A DNA stretch of 64,000 bases from Gammaproteobacteria bacterium. GTDB taxonomy: Bacteria; Pseudomonadota; Gammaproteobacteria; JAABTG01. The stretch covers positions 124,001-188,000 of the forward strand of contig JAGNLM010000001.1 of assembly GCA_017999615.1 (NCBI GenBank). Direction: 5' to 3'. The notes below the pieces were generated by a model that saw only the letters and a list, made by a program, of their open reading frames with translations, was not told the DNA's origin and searched no databases. Below are positions 8,083 to 17,690 of the stretch, piece after piece. Position 1 is the stretch's first letter, and the number at the start of each line of letters is the position of its first letter. The translations under genes and the position numbers were made by a program.

Positions 8083-9261
8083 ATGGACGAGCTCGCTTGC
8101 TGGCTGATGCTGCATCGGTGCCCCGGCCTCGGCAGCCGGGGTCTCGCCGCGCTCGTAGCCCGGTTCGGGTCGGCCTGCGCGGTCCTGGAGGCCGCCCGGC
8201 ACGCGCCGGCCGGTCTCGGGCTCACGGCCGAGTCGCTCGAGCACCTGCGCCAGGAGAGCGACCCCGGCGTCGAGGCGGACCTCGCCTGGGCGGCAGAGCC
8301 CGGGCGCCACCTCCTCCCCGTGAGCGACCCCCGCTACCCCGAGCTGCTGCGGCGCACCGCCGACCCACCCCAGGTCCTCTACGTCCTCGGTGACCCCGAG
8401 GTCCTCGGGCTGCCCCAGGTGGCCGTCGTGGGCAGCCGCAACCCCACCCCGGGCGGCGCGGAGATCGCCCGGGAGCTCGCCCGGGATCTGGCGGCGGCCG
8501 GGCTGGTCGTCACCAGCGGGCTCGCCCTCGGGGTGGACGGCGCGGCCCACCAGGGGGCGCTCGCCGCTCGCGGGCTCACGGTCGCGGTGGCTGGCACCGG
8601 GCTCGACCGGGTCTACCCCGCCGCCCACCGGGAGCTTGCGCACCGGATCGCGGCCGAAGGGGCGCTCGTCTCGGAGTTCCCGGTGGGGACGCCCCCGTTG
8701 CCCGAGCACTTCCCCCGCCGCAACCGGATCATCGCCGGCCTCGCGCTCGGCACGCTCGTGGTGGAGGCGGCCCTGCGCTCGGGCTCCCTCATCACCGCGC
8801 GCCTGGCCGGGGAGGAGGGGCGGGAGGTCTTCGCCGTCCCGGGGTCGGTCCGCAACCCCCTGGCGCGTGGCTGCCACGTCCTGCTGCGCGAAGGGGCGAC
8901 GCTGGTGGAATCGGCCGCCGACGTCCTCCAGGCCCTCGGGGGGCTCCTCGCGCACGTCCCCCGGGATGGCGCGGGGGAGGCCGCCGCGGCGGGGTCTGGG
9001 GCGGCGGGTGCCGGGTCCGCCGCCGGGCTGGGGCCGGGCGCTACGCGGGCCGGGGGCGCCGCGGAGCCCCTCGACCCGGACCACCGCCGGGTGCTGGAGA
9101 GCCTCGGCTTCGACCCCGTCGGGGTCGACACCGTGGTCGAGCGCAGCGGATTGACCGCCGAAGCGGTCTCCAGCATCCTGCTTCTGCTCGAGCTGCGCGG
9201 CCTGGTGGAGGCCCACGGCGGCGGGCGTTATGCGGCCACCGCCCGGCCCGCGCCCGAGTGA
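8083..9261 (+). CDS. dprA: DNA-processing protein DprA (Smf)
   Basis: A 392-residue protein of the DprA family, which loads RecA onto incoming single-stranded DNA during natural transformation. An N-terminal helical SAM-like region (to about residue 75) leads into the Rossmann-fold DprA core with VAVVGSRNPTPGG and GLALGVDGAAHQGAL. An Ala/Gly-rich linker (about residues 300-330) precedes a C-terminal winged-helix DML1-like domain (SSILLLLELRGLVEAH). dprA is also common in bacteria not known to be competent, so it alone does not show competence. It ends 29 bp before topA. Confidence 0.93.
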   Translation: MDELACWLMLHRCPGLGSRGLAALVARFGSACAVLEAARHAPAGLGLTAESLEHLRQESDPGVEADLAWAAEPGRHLLPVSDPRYPELLRRTADPPQVLYVLGDPEVLGLPQVAVVGSRNPTPGGAEIARELARDLAAAGLVVTSGLALGVDGAAHQGALAARGLTVAVAGTGLDRVYPAAHRELAHRIAAEGALVSEFPVGTPPLPEHFPRRNRIIAGLALGTLVVEAALRSGSLITARLAGEEGREVFAVPGSVRNPLARGCHVLLREGATLVESAADVLQALGGLLAHVPRDGAGEAAAAGSGAAGAGSAAGLGPGATRAGGAAEPLDPDHRRVLESLGFDPVGVDTVVERSGLTAEAVSSILLLLELRGLVEAHGGGRYAATARPAPE

Positions 9262-9290
9262 CGTACCGAGGAGAACAGCGAGACCGCTCG

Positions 9291-11774
9291 ATGGGGAACA
9301 AGCTGGTGGTGGTCGAGTCGCCCGCGAAGGCGAGCACGATTGGCAAGTACCTCGGACCGGAGTTCCAGGTGCTGGCCTCCTACGGGCACGTGCGCGACCT
9401 GGTCGCCCGGGAGGGCGCGGTCGACACCGCGGGCGGCTTCGAGATGCGCTACGAGCCCATCGAGAAGAACAAGCGCCACGTGGACGCCATCGCCCGCGCG
9501 ATGAAGAAGGCGGACACCCTCTACCTCGCGACCGACCCGGACCGCGAGGGGGAGGCCATCTCCTGGCACCTGCACGAGCTCCTCGCCGAGGGCGGGCTCC
9601 TGAAGAACAAGGACGTGCACCGCGTGGTCTTCTACGAGGTCACCCGGCAGGCGGTGCAGGACGCCGTCGCGCACCCGCGCGACCTCGCGATGCCGCTGGT
9701 GAACGCCCAGCAGGCGCGCCGGGCGCTCGACTACCTGGTGGGCTTCAACCTCTCGCCCCTGCTGTGGAAGAAGATCCGGCGCGGGCTCTCTGCGGGGCGG
9801 GTGCAGAGCCCGGCCCTGCGCCTCATCGTGGAGCGCGAGCTGGAGATCGAGGCCTTCCAGCAAGAGGAGTACTGGACGGTGGAGGCCGACGCCCGGGCCG
9901 AGGGCGGCGAGCTCCTGGCGCGGCTGACCGAGTGGCAGGGCGAGAAGCTCGGCCAGTTCAGCATCCGCACCGCGGCCGAGGCGAAGCGGGTGCAGAAGGG
10001 GCTCCTCGCCGCGGCCGGGGGCCGGCTCACCGTGCGCTCGGTGGAGCGCAAGGAGCGCCGGCGCACCCCCGCGCCCCCCTTCACCACCTCCACCCTGCAG
10101 CAGGAGGCGGTGCGCAAGCTCGGCTTCTCCGCCCAGCGCGCCATGCGCACCGCCCAGCAGCTCTACGAGGGGGTCGACACCGGCGGCGGCCGGGTCGGTC
10201 TCATCACCTACATGCGCACGGACTCGGTGACCCTCGCCCGGGAAGCGCTCGAGGAGATCCGCGGGCTCATCGCCGAGCGCTACGGTGTGGACAAGCTGCC
10301 CGACCGCGCCCGGGTCTACACCAACCGGAGCAAGAACGCCCAGGAGGCGCACGAGGCGGTGCGGCCGACCTCGGTGAGCCGCAGGCCCGAGGAGCTGGCC
10401 GCGCACCTGAGTCGGGACCAGCTGCGCCTCTACGAGCTCATCTGGCGGCGCACGGTCGCCTGCCAGATGACCCCCGCGGTCTTCCACACGGTGGGGGTGG
10501 ACCTCGCCTGTGGGACGGGGAACACCTTCCGCGCCACCGGGTCCACCGTTGCCGACCCCGGCTTCATGGCGGTCTACCGGGAGGGCGGCGACGAGCGCAC
10601 CGAGGACGACGAGGAGCGCCGGCTGCCCCCGCTCGAGGAGGGGCAGGTGGTGGAGCTCCTCGAGGTGCGCCCGGAGCAGCACTTCACCGAGCCGCCCCCG
10701 CGCTACACCGAGGCCTCGCTGGTGAAGGCCCTCGAGGAGTACGGCATCGGCCGGCCCTCGACCTATGCGTCGATCATCTCCACCCTCCAGCAGCGCGAGT
10801 ACGCCGAGCTCGAGAGCCGCCGGTTCCGCCCGACCGACATCGGCCGCATCGTGAACCGCTTCCTCACCGAGCACTTCTCGCGCTACGTGGACTACGACTT
10901 CACCGCGCGCCTCGAGGACGACCTGGACTCCATCTCCCGCGGCGAGCGGGAGTGGGTGCCGTTGCTGCGGGAGTTCTGGAAGGAGTTCGAGGGGCAGGTG
11001 AAGGAGAAGGACGCCGCGGTCTCCCGGCGGGACCTGGCCCAGGTGCGGGAGCTGGGGGCGGACCCCGCGAGCGGCCGGCCGGTGACGGTGCGGATGGGGC
11101 GCTACGGGCCCTTCGCCCAGATCGGGACGCCGGAGGACGAGGAGAAGCCCCGCTTCGCCGGCCTGCGCCCCGGGCAGCGGCTCGACACGATCTCGCTCGA
11201 GGAGGCGCTCACCCTCTTCCATCTGCCGCGCGAGCTCGGTGTGACCCCCGAGGGGGAGCCGGTCAGTGTCAACGTGGGCCGCTTCGGCCCGTACGTGAAG
11301 TTCGGGGGGAGCTTTGCGTCGCTGAAGCCCGGCGACGACCCCTACACCGTCTCGCTCGAGCGGGCCCTCGAGTTGATCGTGGCGAAGCGTGAGGCCGACG
11401 CGGCCCGCGAGATCCGCCGCTTCGAGGGGACGGGGGTGCGGGTGCTGAAGGGGCGCTTCGGCCCCTACGTCACCGACGGCAAGCGCAACGGACGCATCCC
11501 GAAGGACCGCGACCCGGCGTCGCTCACGCTCGAGGAGTGCGAGAAGTTCCTGGCCGAGGCCCCGATCGGGAAGCCCGGGCGCAAGGGCCGGGCGCCGGCG
11601 AAGGCCGCCAAGGCTCCCAAGGCCGCCAGGGCCCCTAAGGCCGCCAAGACGCCCAAGGCCCCGAAGGGATCCACGGCCTCGGGCGCCGCCGCGCCGAAGC
11701 CCCGCAAGGCCGCCAAGGCCCCTAAGGCCCCGGCGGCCAGGCCCGGGCCGCGGCGGGCCAAGAAGGAAGGTTGA
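9291..11774 (+). CDS. topA: DNA topoisomerase I (type IA)
   Basis: An 827-residue enzyme relaxing negative supercoils. I chose the ATG at 9291 (MGNKLVVVESPAKA) because it is the family N-terminus and a GAGGAGA ribosome site lies about 15 bp upstream. The Toprim domain has the acidic DPDREGEAISWHL motif. The active-site Tyr307 lies in LITYMRTDS. The C-terminus differs from E. coli: instead of CxxC zinc ribbons there are repeats containing GRFGPYV (topoisomerase C-terminal repeat type), then a 60-residue Lys/Ala/Pro tail. This layout resembles mycobacterial TopA, in which the basic tail aids DNA binding. The downstream tsaC frame overlaps or follows directly. Confidence 0.94.
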   Translation: MGNKLVVVESPAKASTIGKYLGPEFQVLASYGHVRDLVAREGAVDTAGGFEMRYEPIEKNKRHVDAIARAMKKADTLYLATDPDREGEAISWHLHELLAEGGLLKNKDVHRVVFYEVTRQAVQDAVAHPRDLAMPLVNAQQARRALDYLVGFNLSPLLWKKIRRGLSAGRVQSPALRLIVERELEIEAFQQEEYWTVEADARAEGGELLARLTEWQGEKLGQFSIRTAAEAKRVQKGLLAAAGGRLTVRSVERKERRRTPAPPFTTSTLQQEAVRKLGFSAQRAMRTAQQLYEGVDTGGGRVGLITYMRTDSVTLAREALEEIRGLIAERYGVDKLPDRARVYTNRSKNAQEAHEAVRPTSVSRRPEELAAHLSRDQLRLYELIWRRTVACQMTPAVFHTVGVDLACGTGNTFRATGSTVADPGFMAVYREGGDERTEDDEERRLPPLEEGQVVELLEVRPEQHFTEPPPRYTEASLVKALEEYGIGRPSTYASIISTLQQREYAELESRRFRPTDIGRIVNRFLTEHFSRYVDYDFTARLEDDLDSISRGEREWVPLLREFWKEFEGQVKEKDAAVSRRDLAQVRELGADPASGRPVTVRMGRYGPFAQIGTPEDEEKPRFAGLRPGQRLDTISLEEALTLFHLPRELGVTPEGEPVSVNVGRFGPYVKFGGSFASLKPGDDPYTVSLERALELIVAKREADAAREIRRFEGTGVRVLKGRFGPYVTDGKRNGRIPKDRDPASLTLEECEKFLAEAPIGKPGRKGRAPAKAAKAPKAARAPKAAKTPKAPKGSTASGAAAPKPRKAAKAPKAPAARPGPRRAKKEG

Positions 11775-11827
11775 CCGGCGGGCGAGTCCCGCGCCCCGGC
11801 CGGCCGGCGGCGGGTCCGCCGCCCCCG

Positions 11828-12379
11828 GTGTCCCCGTTCCGGCTCCGCGAGGCGGTGCGGGCGCTGCGCCGGGGGGGCGTCGTCGCCTACCCCACCGAAT
11901 CGGTCTACGGGCTCGGCTGCGACCCGGGCCTGCCCGGGGCCGTCGCCCGCCTGCTCACCCTCAAGCGCCGGGCGTCGCTGAAGGGGCTCATCCTGATTGC
12001 CGCCGAGACGGGGCAGCTCGAGGGCTGGGTCTCCACCCGGGGCGAGCCCTGGGCGCGGGCCTGCGCCACCTGGCCGGGGTTCGTGACCTGGGTCCTGCCG
12101 GCGGGCCCGGCGGCGGGGCCCTGGGTCACGGGCGGGCGGGGGAGCGTCGCGGTGCGGGTGACGGCCCACCCGGTGGCCGCTGCCCTCTGCCGGGCCTTTG
12201 GCGGGCCGCTCGTGTCCACCAGCGCCAACCTCTCCGGGCGTCCCCCCGCCCGCAGCGCCCTGGCGGTCCGCCGCTCCTTCGGCCGGGCCCTCGAGGGGAT
12301 CCTCGTCGGCCCCCTCGGGGGCTTGCCCCGGCCGAGTTCGGTCGTGGACGGGCGCACCGGCTGGGTCCTGCGCCCCTGA
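11828..12379 (+). CDS. tsaC: L-threonylcarbamoyladenylate synthase (TsaC/Sua5/YciO/YrdC family)
   Basis: A 183-residue YrdC-fold enzyme that makes threonylcarbamoyl-AMP for the t6A37 modification of ANN-decoding tRNAs. Family motifs seen are GGVVAYPTESVYGLGCD, the KRR nucleotide-binding segment and STSANLSG. I use the GTG at 11828, which gives a length close to E. coli TsaC (190); an upstream TTG at 11771 overlapping the topA stop would add 19 Pro/Gly-rich residues and cannot be excluded. The full Sua5 C-terminal domain is absent. Confidence 0.88.
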   Translation: MSPFRLREAVRALRRGGVVAYPTESVYGLGCDPGLPGAVARLLTLKRRASLKGLILIAAETGQLEGWVSTRGEPWARACATWPGFVTWVLPAGPAAGPWVTGGRGSVAVRVTAHPVAAALCRAFGGPLVSTSANLSGRPPARSALAVRRSFGRALEGILVGPLGGLPRPSSVVDGRTGWVLRP

Positions 12380-12392
12380 GACCGGCTGGCCG

Positions 12393-12422
12393 TTGACACG
12401 GACCCCTTCGCTCCCCCAAAAT
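12393..12422 (+). promoter_or_regulatory. Putative sigma-70 promoter of the tRNA-tuf operon
   Basis: A perfect TTGACA (12393-12398) and CAAAAT (12417-12422) are separated by 18 bp and lie 16 bp upstream of tRNA-Tyr. The GC-rich bases after the -10 box are typical of stable-RNA promoters under stringent control. Confidence 0.65.
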
Positions 12423-12438
12423 CCGCTGCTTACGTTCC

Positions 12439-12523
12439 GGAGGGGTTCCCGAGCGGTCAAAGGGATCAGACTGTAAATCTGACGGCTCAGCCTTCGGAGG
12501 TTCGAATCCTCCCCCCTCCACCA
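12439..12523 (+). tRNA. tRNA-Tyr (GTA)
   Basis: An 85-nt class II tRNA with a long variable arm. The acceptor stem GGAGGGG pairs exactly with CCCCTCC, the discriminator is A and CCA is encoded. The anticodon GTA sits in CTGTAAA, and the T-arm shows GGTTCGAATCC. First gene of the Tyr-Gly-Thr-tuf-Trp array. Confidence 0.97.
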
Positions 12524-12579
12524 AACGCGACGGCGTCCTCCCGGTCCTGGGGGCGCCCGAAGACGGGGTCAGCGACGCC

Positions 12580-12653
<74 letters not shown>

Positions 12654-12706
12654 GCGACCGAGTCCGCTGGGGGCTGAGCAGAAGGAACTCGAAATGGTCG
12701 TGTCCC

Positions 12707-12782
12707 GCCCATGTAGCTCAGTCGGTAGAGCACTTCCTTGGTAAGGATGAGGTCACCGGTTCAATTCCGGTCATGGGCTCCA
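12707..12782 (+). tRNA. tRNA-Thr (GGT)
   Basis: A 76-nt tRNA. The acceptor stem GCCCATG pairs with CATGGGC, CCA is encoded and the anticodon GGT sits in TTGGTAA. It ends 70 bp before tuf copy 1, with which it is very likely co-transcribed. Confidence 0.97.
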
Positions 12783-12852
12783 GCTGAATCTGACAGAAAT
12801 CCGAACCACCCAGAATCATTGAAGTCAACCGAAACGTCCCGGGGGTATCGCC

Positions 12853-14043
<1,191 letters not shown>

Positions 14044-14054
14044 GAAGGGTCCGA

Positions 14055-14130
14055 AGGCCAGTAGCTCAATTGGCAGAGCGGCGGTCTCCAAAACCGCAGG
14101 TTGGGGGTTCGAGACCCTCCTGGCCTGCCA
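14055..14130 (+). tRNA. tRNA-Trp (CCA)
   Basis: A 76-nt tRNA. The acceptor stem AGGCCAG pairs with CTGGCCT, CCA is encoded, and the anticodon CCA sits in CTCCAAA. It starts only 11 bp after the tuf stop and so must be processed from the tuf transcript. Confidence 0.97.
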
Positions 14131-14151
14131 TATACGTTTCGATGGACACGG

Positions 14152-14199
14152 GGCGCCGGGGAGGCAGCGGACGGATGGTCCGCCGCGCTCCCCTGCGCC
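14152..14199 (+). other. Three-tier hairpin between tRNA-Trp and secE
   Basis: Nested complementary arms: GGCGC (14152-14156) with GCGCC (14195-14199), GGGGAG (14158-14163) with CTCCCC (14188-14193), and GCGGAC (14167-14172) with GTCCGC (14178-14183) around a GGATG loop. There is no U-tract, so it is more likely an RNA-processing or stability element, or a weak terminator, than a full intrinsic terminator. Confidence 0.6.
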
Positions 14200-14236
14200 G
14201 ATTTCAGGCGCACGATCTGGATCGAATCCTACCGGC

Positions 14237-14614
14237 ATGACGACTAGCGTGGAAAGCGTGGAAAGCCGCCAGGACGGCCTGAAGTGGGCTGCGGCGCTGC
14301 TGCTCGTGGCGGTGGGCATCGGCGGGTTCTACTTCTTCGGCGGTCACTCCCTGCTGCTCCGGGTGCTGGTCCTCCTGCTCCTCGGCGGTGGCGCGGTCGC
14401 GGTGCTGCTGCGCACGACCCAGGGCCGGTCCGCCTGGGGCTTCTTCAAGGACGCGCGCACCGAGGTCCGCAAGGTCGTGTGGCCGAGCCGCAAGGAGACG
14501 GTCCAGACGACCTCCATCGTGATCGCGATGGTCACCGCGGTGGCGGTGTTCCTCTGGCTGCTCGACATGATCCTCGCCTGGGCCATCAAGGCGCTGATCG
14601 GGCACGGAGGCTGA
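14237..14614 (+). CDS. secE: Preprotein translocase subunit SecE
   Basis: A 125-residue inner-membrane protein, close to E. coli SecE (127). It has the three-helix gammaproteobacterial form: two membrane segments within residues ~15-55 and the essential third near 92-115. The conserved cytoplasmic amphipathic region EVRKVVWPSRKETVQTT lies before the last helix. It clamps SecY in the translocon. nusG starts 3 bp after the stop, the universal secE-nusG pairing. Confidence 0.95.
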   Translation: MTTSVESVESRQDGLKWAAALLLVAVGIGGFYFFGGHSLLLRVLVLLLLGGGAVAVLLRTTQGRSAWGFFKDARTEVRKVVWPSRKETVQTTSIVIAMVTAVAVFLWLLDMILAWAIKALIGHGG

Positions 14615-14617
14615 GCC

Positions 14618-15151
14618 GTGGCCAAACGCTGGTACGTCGTGCACGCGTACTCGGGCTTCGAGAACCAGGTGGTGCGCATGCTGGGTGAGCGCATCCAGAG
14701 GAGCGGCCTGCAGGACAGCTTCGGCGAGGTCCTGGTGCCGACCGAAGAGGTCGTAGAGATGCGCGACGGCCAGAAGCGGCGCAGCGACCGCAAGTTCTTC
14801 CCCGGCTACGTGCTGGTGCAGATGGAGATGAACGACGACACCTGGCACCTGGTGAAGAGCGTGCCGAAGGTGATGGGGTTCATCGGCGGGACCAGCGACC
14901 GTCCGGCGCCGATCACGGACCGGGAGGCGAACGCGATCCTGCAGCGGGTGCAGGAGGGCGCCGAGAAGCCGCGGCCGAAGGTGCTGTTCGAGCCGGGCGA
15001 GATGGTGCGGGTCATCGACGGGCCGTTCAACGACTTCAACGGCGTCGTCGAGGAAGTGAACTACGACAAGAGCAAGTTGAAGGTTTCGGTGCTGATCTTC
15101 GGACGCCCCACGCCTGTCGAGCTGGATTTCGGCCAGGTCGAGAAGGAGTAG
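14618..15151 (+). CDS. nusG: Transcription termination/antitermination factor NusG
   Basis: A 177-residue factor that binds the RNA polymerase clamp through its N-terminal NGN domain (begins [17 protein letters not shown]) and binds Rho or S10 through its C-terminal KOW domain ([17 protein letters not shown]). The start is GTG at 14618. It sits in the secE-nusG pair upstream of rplK; its partner Rho is also encoded in this window near 57 kb. Confidence 0.97.
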   Translation: MAKRWYVVHAYSGFENQVVRMLGERIQRSGLQDSFGEVLVPTEEVVEMRDGQKRRSDRKFFPGYVLVQMEMNDDTWHLVKSVPKVMGFIGGTSDRPAPITDREANAILQRVQEGAEKPRPKVLFEPGEMVRVIDGPFNDFNGVVEEVNYDKSKLKVSVLIFGRPTPVELDFGQVEKE

Positions 15152-15201
15152 GGCCCAGAGTCGGGGAGCCGTCAGGCGCTTGCACCCGAAGGAGACTCGT
15201 C

Positions 15202-15630
15202 GTGGCAAAGAAGGTAGAAGCCTACGTCAAGCTGCAGATCCCCGCGGGGAAGGCCAATCCGAGCCCGCCCGTGGGTCCCGCGCTCGGCCAGCGCGGCGTC
15301 AACATCATGGAGTTCTGCAAGCAGTTCAACGCGCAGACCCAGGGCATGGAGGAGGGGTTGCCGACCCCGGTGGTGATCACGGTCTACAGCGACCGCAGCT
15401 TCACCTTCGTGCTGAAGACGCCCCCGGCCTCGGTGCTCCTGCGCAAGGCGGCGGGCATCCCCAAGGGCAGCAGCAGTCCCCACACGGACAAGGTCGGCAC
15501 GGTGACCCGCGCCCAGGTCGAGGACATCGCTCGCCTGAAGCAGCGCGACCTCACGGCGGCCGACCTCGACGCGGGGGTGCGGACGGTTTCCGGCAGCGCC
15601 CGCAGCATGGGCATCGTGGTGGAGGGCTGA
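15202..15630 (+). CDS. rplK: 50S ribosomal protein L11
   Basis: A 142-residue protein, equal in length to E. coli L11, starting at GTG 15202 behind an AAGGAG ribosome site. It begins [20 protein letters not shown] and contains the conserved [19 protein letters not shown]. It binds 23S rRNA at the GTPase-associated centre and is needed for RelA activation. rplA follows after 3 bp, as in the L11 operon. Confidence 0.98.
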   Translation: MAKKVEAYVKLQIPAGKANPSPPVGPALGQRGVNIMEFCKQFNAQTQGMEEGLPTPVVITVYSDRSFTFVLKTPPASVLLRKAAGIPKGSSSPHTDKVGTVTRAQVEDIARLKQRDLTAADLDAGVRTVSGSARSMGIVVEG

Positions 15631-15633
15631 GCC

Positions 15634-16329
15634 ATGGCCAGGGAATCCAAGCGTCTGCGGGAGATGCGGGAGAAGATCGAGCCCGGCAAGGCCTATCCGA
15701 TCGAGGAGGCGTTCGCGCTCGTGAAGCAGTTCGCCACCGCGAAGTTCGACGAGTCCGTGGAGGTTGCGATCAACCTCGGCGTCGACACGCGCAAGAGCGA
15801 TCAGGTGGTGCGCGGGGCGACCGTGCTGCCGCGGGGTACCGGTAAGCAGGTGCGGGTCGCGGTGTTCGCCCAGGGTGCCAACGCCGAGAACGCGCGCGCC
15901 GCGGGTGCCGAGGTCGTCGGGTTCGACGATCTCGCCGCCGAGGTGAAGGGCGGGCGGATGGACTTCGACGTGGTCATCGCCTCTCCCGACGCGATGCGTG
16001 TGGTGGGCCAGCTCGGTCCCGTGCTCGGCCCCCGCGGGCTGATGCCGAACCCGAAGGTGGGCACGGTGACGCAGGACGTCGCCGGCGCGGTGCGCAACGC
16101 CAAGGCGGGTCAGGTGCGCTACCGCACCGACAAGGGCGGCATCATCCACTGCCGGATCGGCAAGGCGTCGTTCTCCGTGGAGGCGCTGCGCGAGAACCTC
16201 GACGCGCTCCTGCACGATCTCAACCGCGCGAAGCCGTCGGCGGCCAAGGGTATCTATTTCAAGAAGGTTGCGCTCTCCACGACGATGGGTCCCGGACTCA
16301 CGGTCGACCGGGGGACGCTCGCGATTTGA
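15634..16329 (+). CDS. rplA: 50S ribosomal protein L1
   Basis: A 231-residue L1 with the conserved [15 protein letters not shown] signature. L1 forms the mobile L1 stalk at the E site and in many bacteria represses its own rplKA mRNA. It is followed by a 240-bp leader before rplJ rather than by a tight junction. Confidence 0.98.
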   Translation: MARESKRLREMREKIEPGKAYPIEEAFALVKQFATAKFDESVEVAINLGVDTRKSDQVVRGATVLPRGTGKQVRVAVFAQGANAENARAAGAEVVGFDDLAAEVKGGRMDFDVVIASPDAMRVVGQLGPVLGPRGLMPNPKVGTVTQDVAGAVRNAKAGQVRYRTDKGGIIHCRIGKASFSVEALRENLDALLHDLNRAKPSAAKGIYFKKVALSTTMGPGLTVDRGTLAI

Positions 16330-16369
16330 CGGACTTTGGGCCAGCGGGCCGGCGGCTGCCGGTCTGCAG

Positions 16370-16442
16370 GCCGTCAAAGACCGCAGGTGTGCCGGGAGGG
16401 CATCTGAGTCGGCGCGGAGCGCGCCGGGCCTGCGTAGACGGC
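16370..16442 (+). promoter_or_regulatory. L10 leader (autoregulatory mRNA element)
   Basis: Segments AAGACCGCAGGTG and GCCTGCGTAGACGGC face each other across a short helical arm. CGCAGG (16382-16387) pairs with CCTGCG (16429-16434), and GCCGTC (16370-16375) pairs with GACGGC (16437-16442). The AGACCGCAGG / CCTGCGTAGACGG pair is the signature of the L10 leader at which the L10-(L7/L12) complex represses rplJL translation in gammaproteobacteria. It lies about 130 bp before rplJ, the expected place. Confidence 0.85.
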
Positions 16443-16451
16443 AAGGTCCGG

Positions 16452-16533
16452 AACGGGTTGCGAGACCCGTCGCCGCCTGCCGTAACGGGTCGAGGGGTCC
16501 TGTGGGGATCCCCTCGGTAGGTGTGGCAGGCGG
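16452..16533 (+). other. Long-range stem between the L10 leader and rplJ
   Basis: CCGCCTGCC (16473-16481) is perfectly complementary to GGCAGGCGG (16525-16533). Inside this stem lies a second hairpin, GAGGGGTCC (16492-16500) with GGATCCCCTC (16506-16515, one bulged T). An ACGGGT/ACCCGT hairpin precedes it. These could transmit L10 binding to the rplJ start region. Confidence 0.6.
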
Positions 16534-16569
16534 TGCGCGCGAGCGCCCGCCGTCCAGGAGAAAGTAAAG

Positions 16570-17097
16570 GTGGGCCTCAACCTGGATCAGAAGAAGGCGG
16601 TCGTCGCGGAGGTGAGCGAAGTGGCCGCTGGCGCCCTGTCGGCCATCGGCGCGGAGTACCGCGGCCTGAAGGTCGACGACATGACGCGCCTGCGCAGGGA
16701 AGCGCGCAAGAACGGCGTCTACCTGCGAGTCGTGCGCAACTCCCTGGCGCGCCGGGCGGTTACCGGCACCGACCTGGAGTGCATGGCGAACAACCTCTCC
16801 GGTCCCCTGCTGCTCGCGTTCTCGCGCGAGGACCCCGGGGCCGCGGCGCGGGTGTTGTCGGATTTCGCCCGGACGAACGACAAGCTGGTGGTCAAGGTGG
16901 TGGCGGTCAAGGGACATCTCCTGACCGCGGCCGACCTGCGCCGGCTTGCCACGATGCCGACGAAGGACCAGGCGATCAGCCAGCTCATGTCCGTGATGAA
17001 GGCGCCGGTGGAGAAGCTGGTGCGCACGCTCGCCGAGCCGCACGCCCGGCTGGTGCGCACGCTCGCCGCCGTCCGCGACCAGAAACAGGCCGCTTGA
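16570..17097 (+). CDS. rplJ: 50S ribosomal protein L10
   Basis: A 175-residue stalk-base protein that anchors L7/L12 dimers. It starts with GTG at 16570, behind AGGAGAAAG, and reads [19 protein letters not shown], the family N-terminus. The C-terminal helix (about residues 140-170) is the L7/L12 binding segment. Expression is probably controlled by the L10 leader upstream. Confidence 0.97.
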   Translation: MGLNLDQKKAVVAEVSEVAAGALSAIGAEYRGLKVDDMTRLRREARKNGVYLRVVRNSLARRAVTGTDLECMANNLSGPLLLAFSREDPGAAARVLSDFARTNDKLVVKVVAVKGHLLTAADLRRLATMPTKDQAISQLMSVMKAPVEKLVRTLAEPHARLVRTLAAVRDQKQAA

Positions 17098-17143
17098 GGG
17101 GCCCTGCGGGCCGCTCGCACAACATAACTTCGGGAGTACGAAA

Positions 17144-17521
17144 ATGGCCGTCAGCAAAGAAGAGATCCTCGACACCATCGCCAACATGAGCGTCCTCGAC
17201 GTGGTCGACCTGATCAAGGCCATGGAGGACAAGTTCGGCGTTTCCGCCGCCGCGCCCGTCGCGATGGCCGCCGCGGCCGCCGCGCCCGCCGCCGCCGCGG
17301 TCGAGGAGCAGACCGAGTTCAACGTCATCATGACCAGCTTCGGCGCGAACAAGGTCAACGTCATCAAGGTCGTCCGCGCGATGACCGGCCTCGGCCTGAA
17401 GGAGGCCAAGGACCTGGTCGAGGGCGTGCCCGCGACCATCAAGGAAGCGGTGTCCAAGCAGGAAGCGGCGGACGTCAAGAAGCAGTTGGAGGAGGCAGGC
17501 GCAACCGTCGAGGTGAAGTGA
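17144..17521 (+). CDS. rplL: 50S ribosomal protein L7/L12
   Basis: A 125-residue stalk protein. It has an N-terminal dimerisation domain (residues 1-35), an Ala-rich flexible hinge (about 38-55, long runs of Ala with Pro), and a C-terminal factor-binding domain with [20 protein letters not shown]. It recruits EF-G, EF-Tu and IF2 to the ribosome. A hairpin downstream probably attenuates transcription into rpoB. Confidence 0.98.
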   Translation: MAVSKEEILDTIANMSVLDVVDLIKAMEDKFGVSAAAPVAMAAAAAAPAAAAVEEQTEFNVIMTSFGANKVNVIKVVRAMTGLGLKEAKDLVEGVPATIKEAVSKQEAADVKKQLEEAGATVEVK

Positions 17522-17558
17522 GACGGTTTTGCCGGCCGCACCAGTTGTCGACGCCAGG

Positions 17559-17599
17559 GAGGTCGGTGGCGCCTGCCACCGGCCTCTTGGCGTTTTCGC
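17559..17599 (+). terminator. rplL-rpoB attenuator hairpin
   Basis: GAGGTCGGTGGC (17559-17570) pairs with GCCACCGGCCTC (17575-17586) with one G-U pair around a GCCT loop, followed by TTGGCGTTTT. It lies in the 169-bp rplL-rpoB gap where E. coli has a partial terminator that sets the ribosomal protein to polymerase ratio. The interrupted T-run fits partial readthrough. Confidence 0.7.
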
Positions 17600-17690
17600 G
17601 CCCGTGTCGGGGCGCCGCCGCGCCGGGGGCTGACGGCCGCGATCACAGTGCCGGGGGCGGATCCCCGGCCTAGCGTTCCGAGGAAGACTC

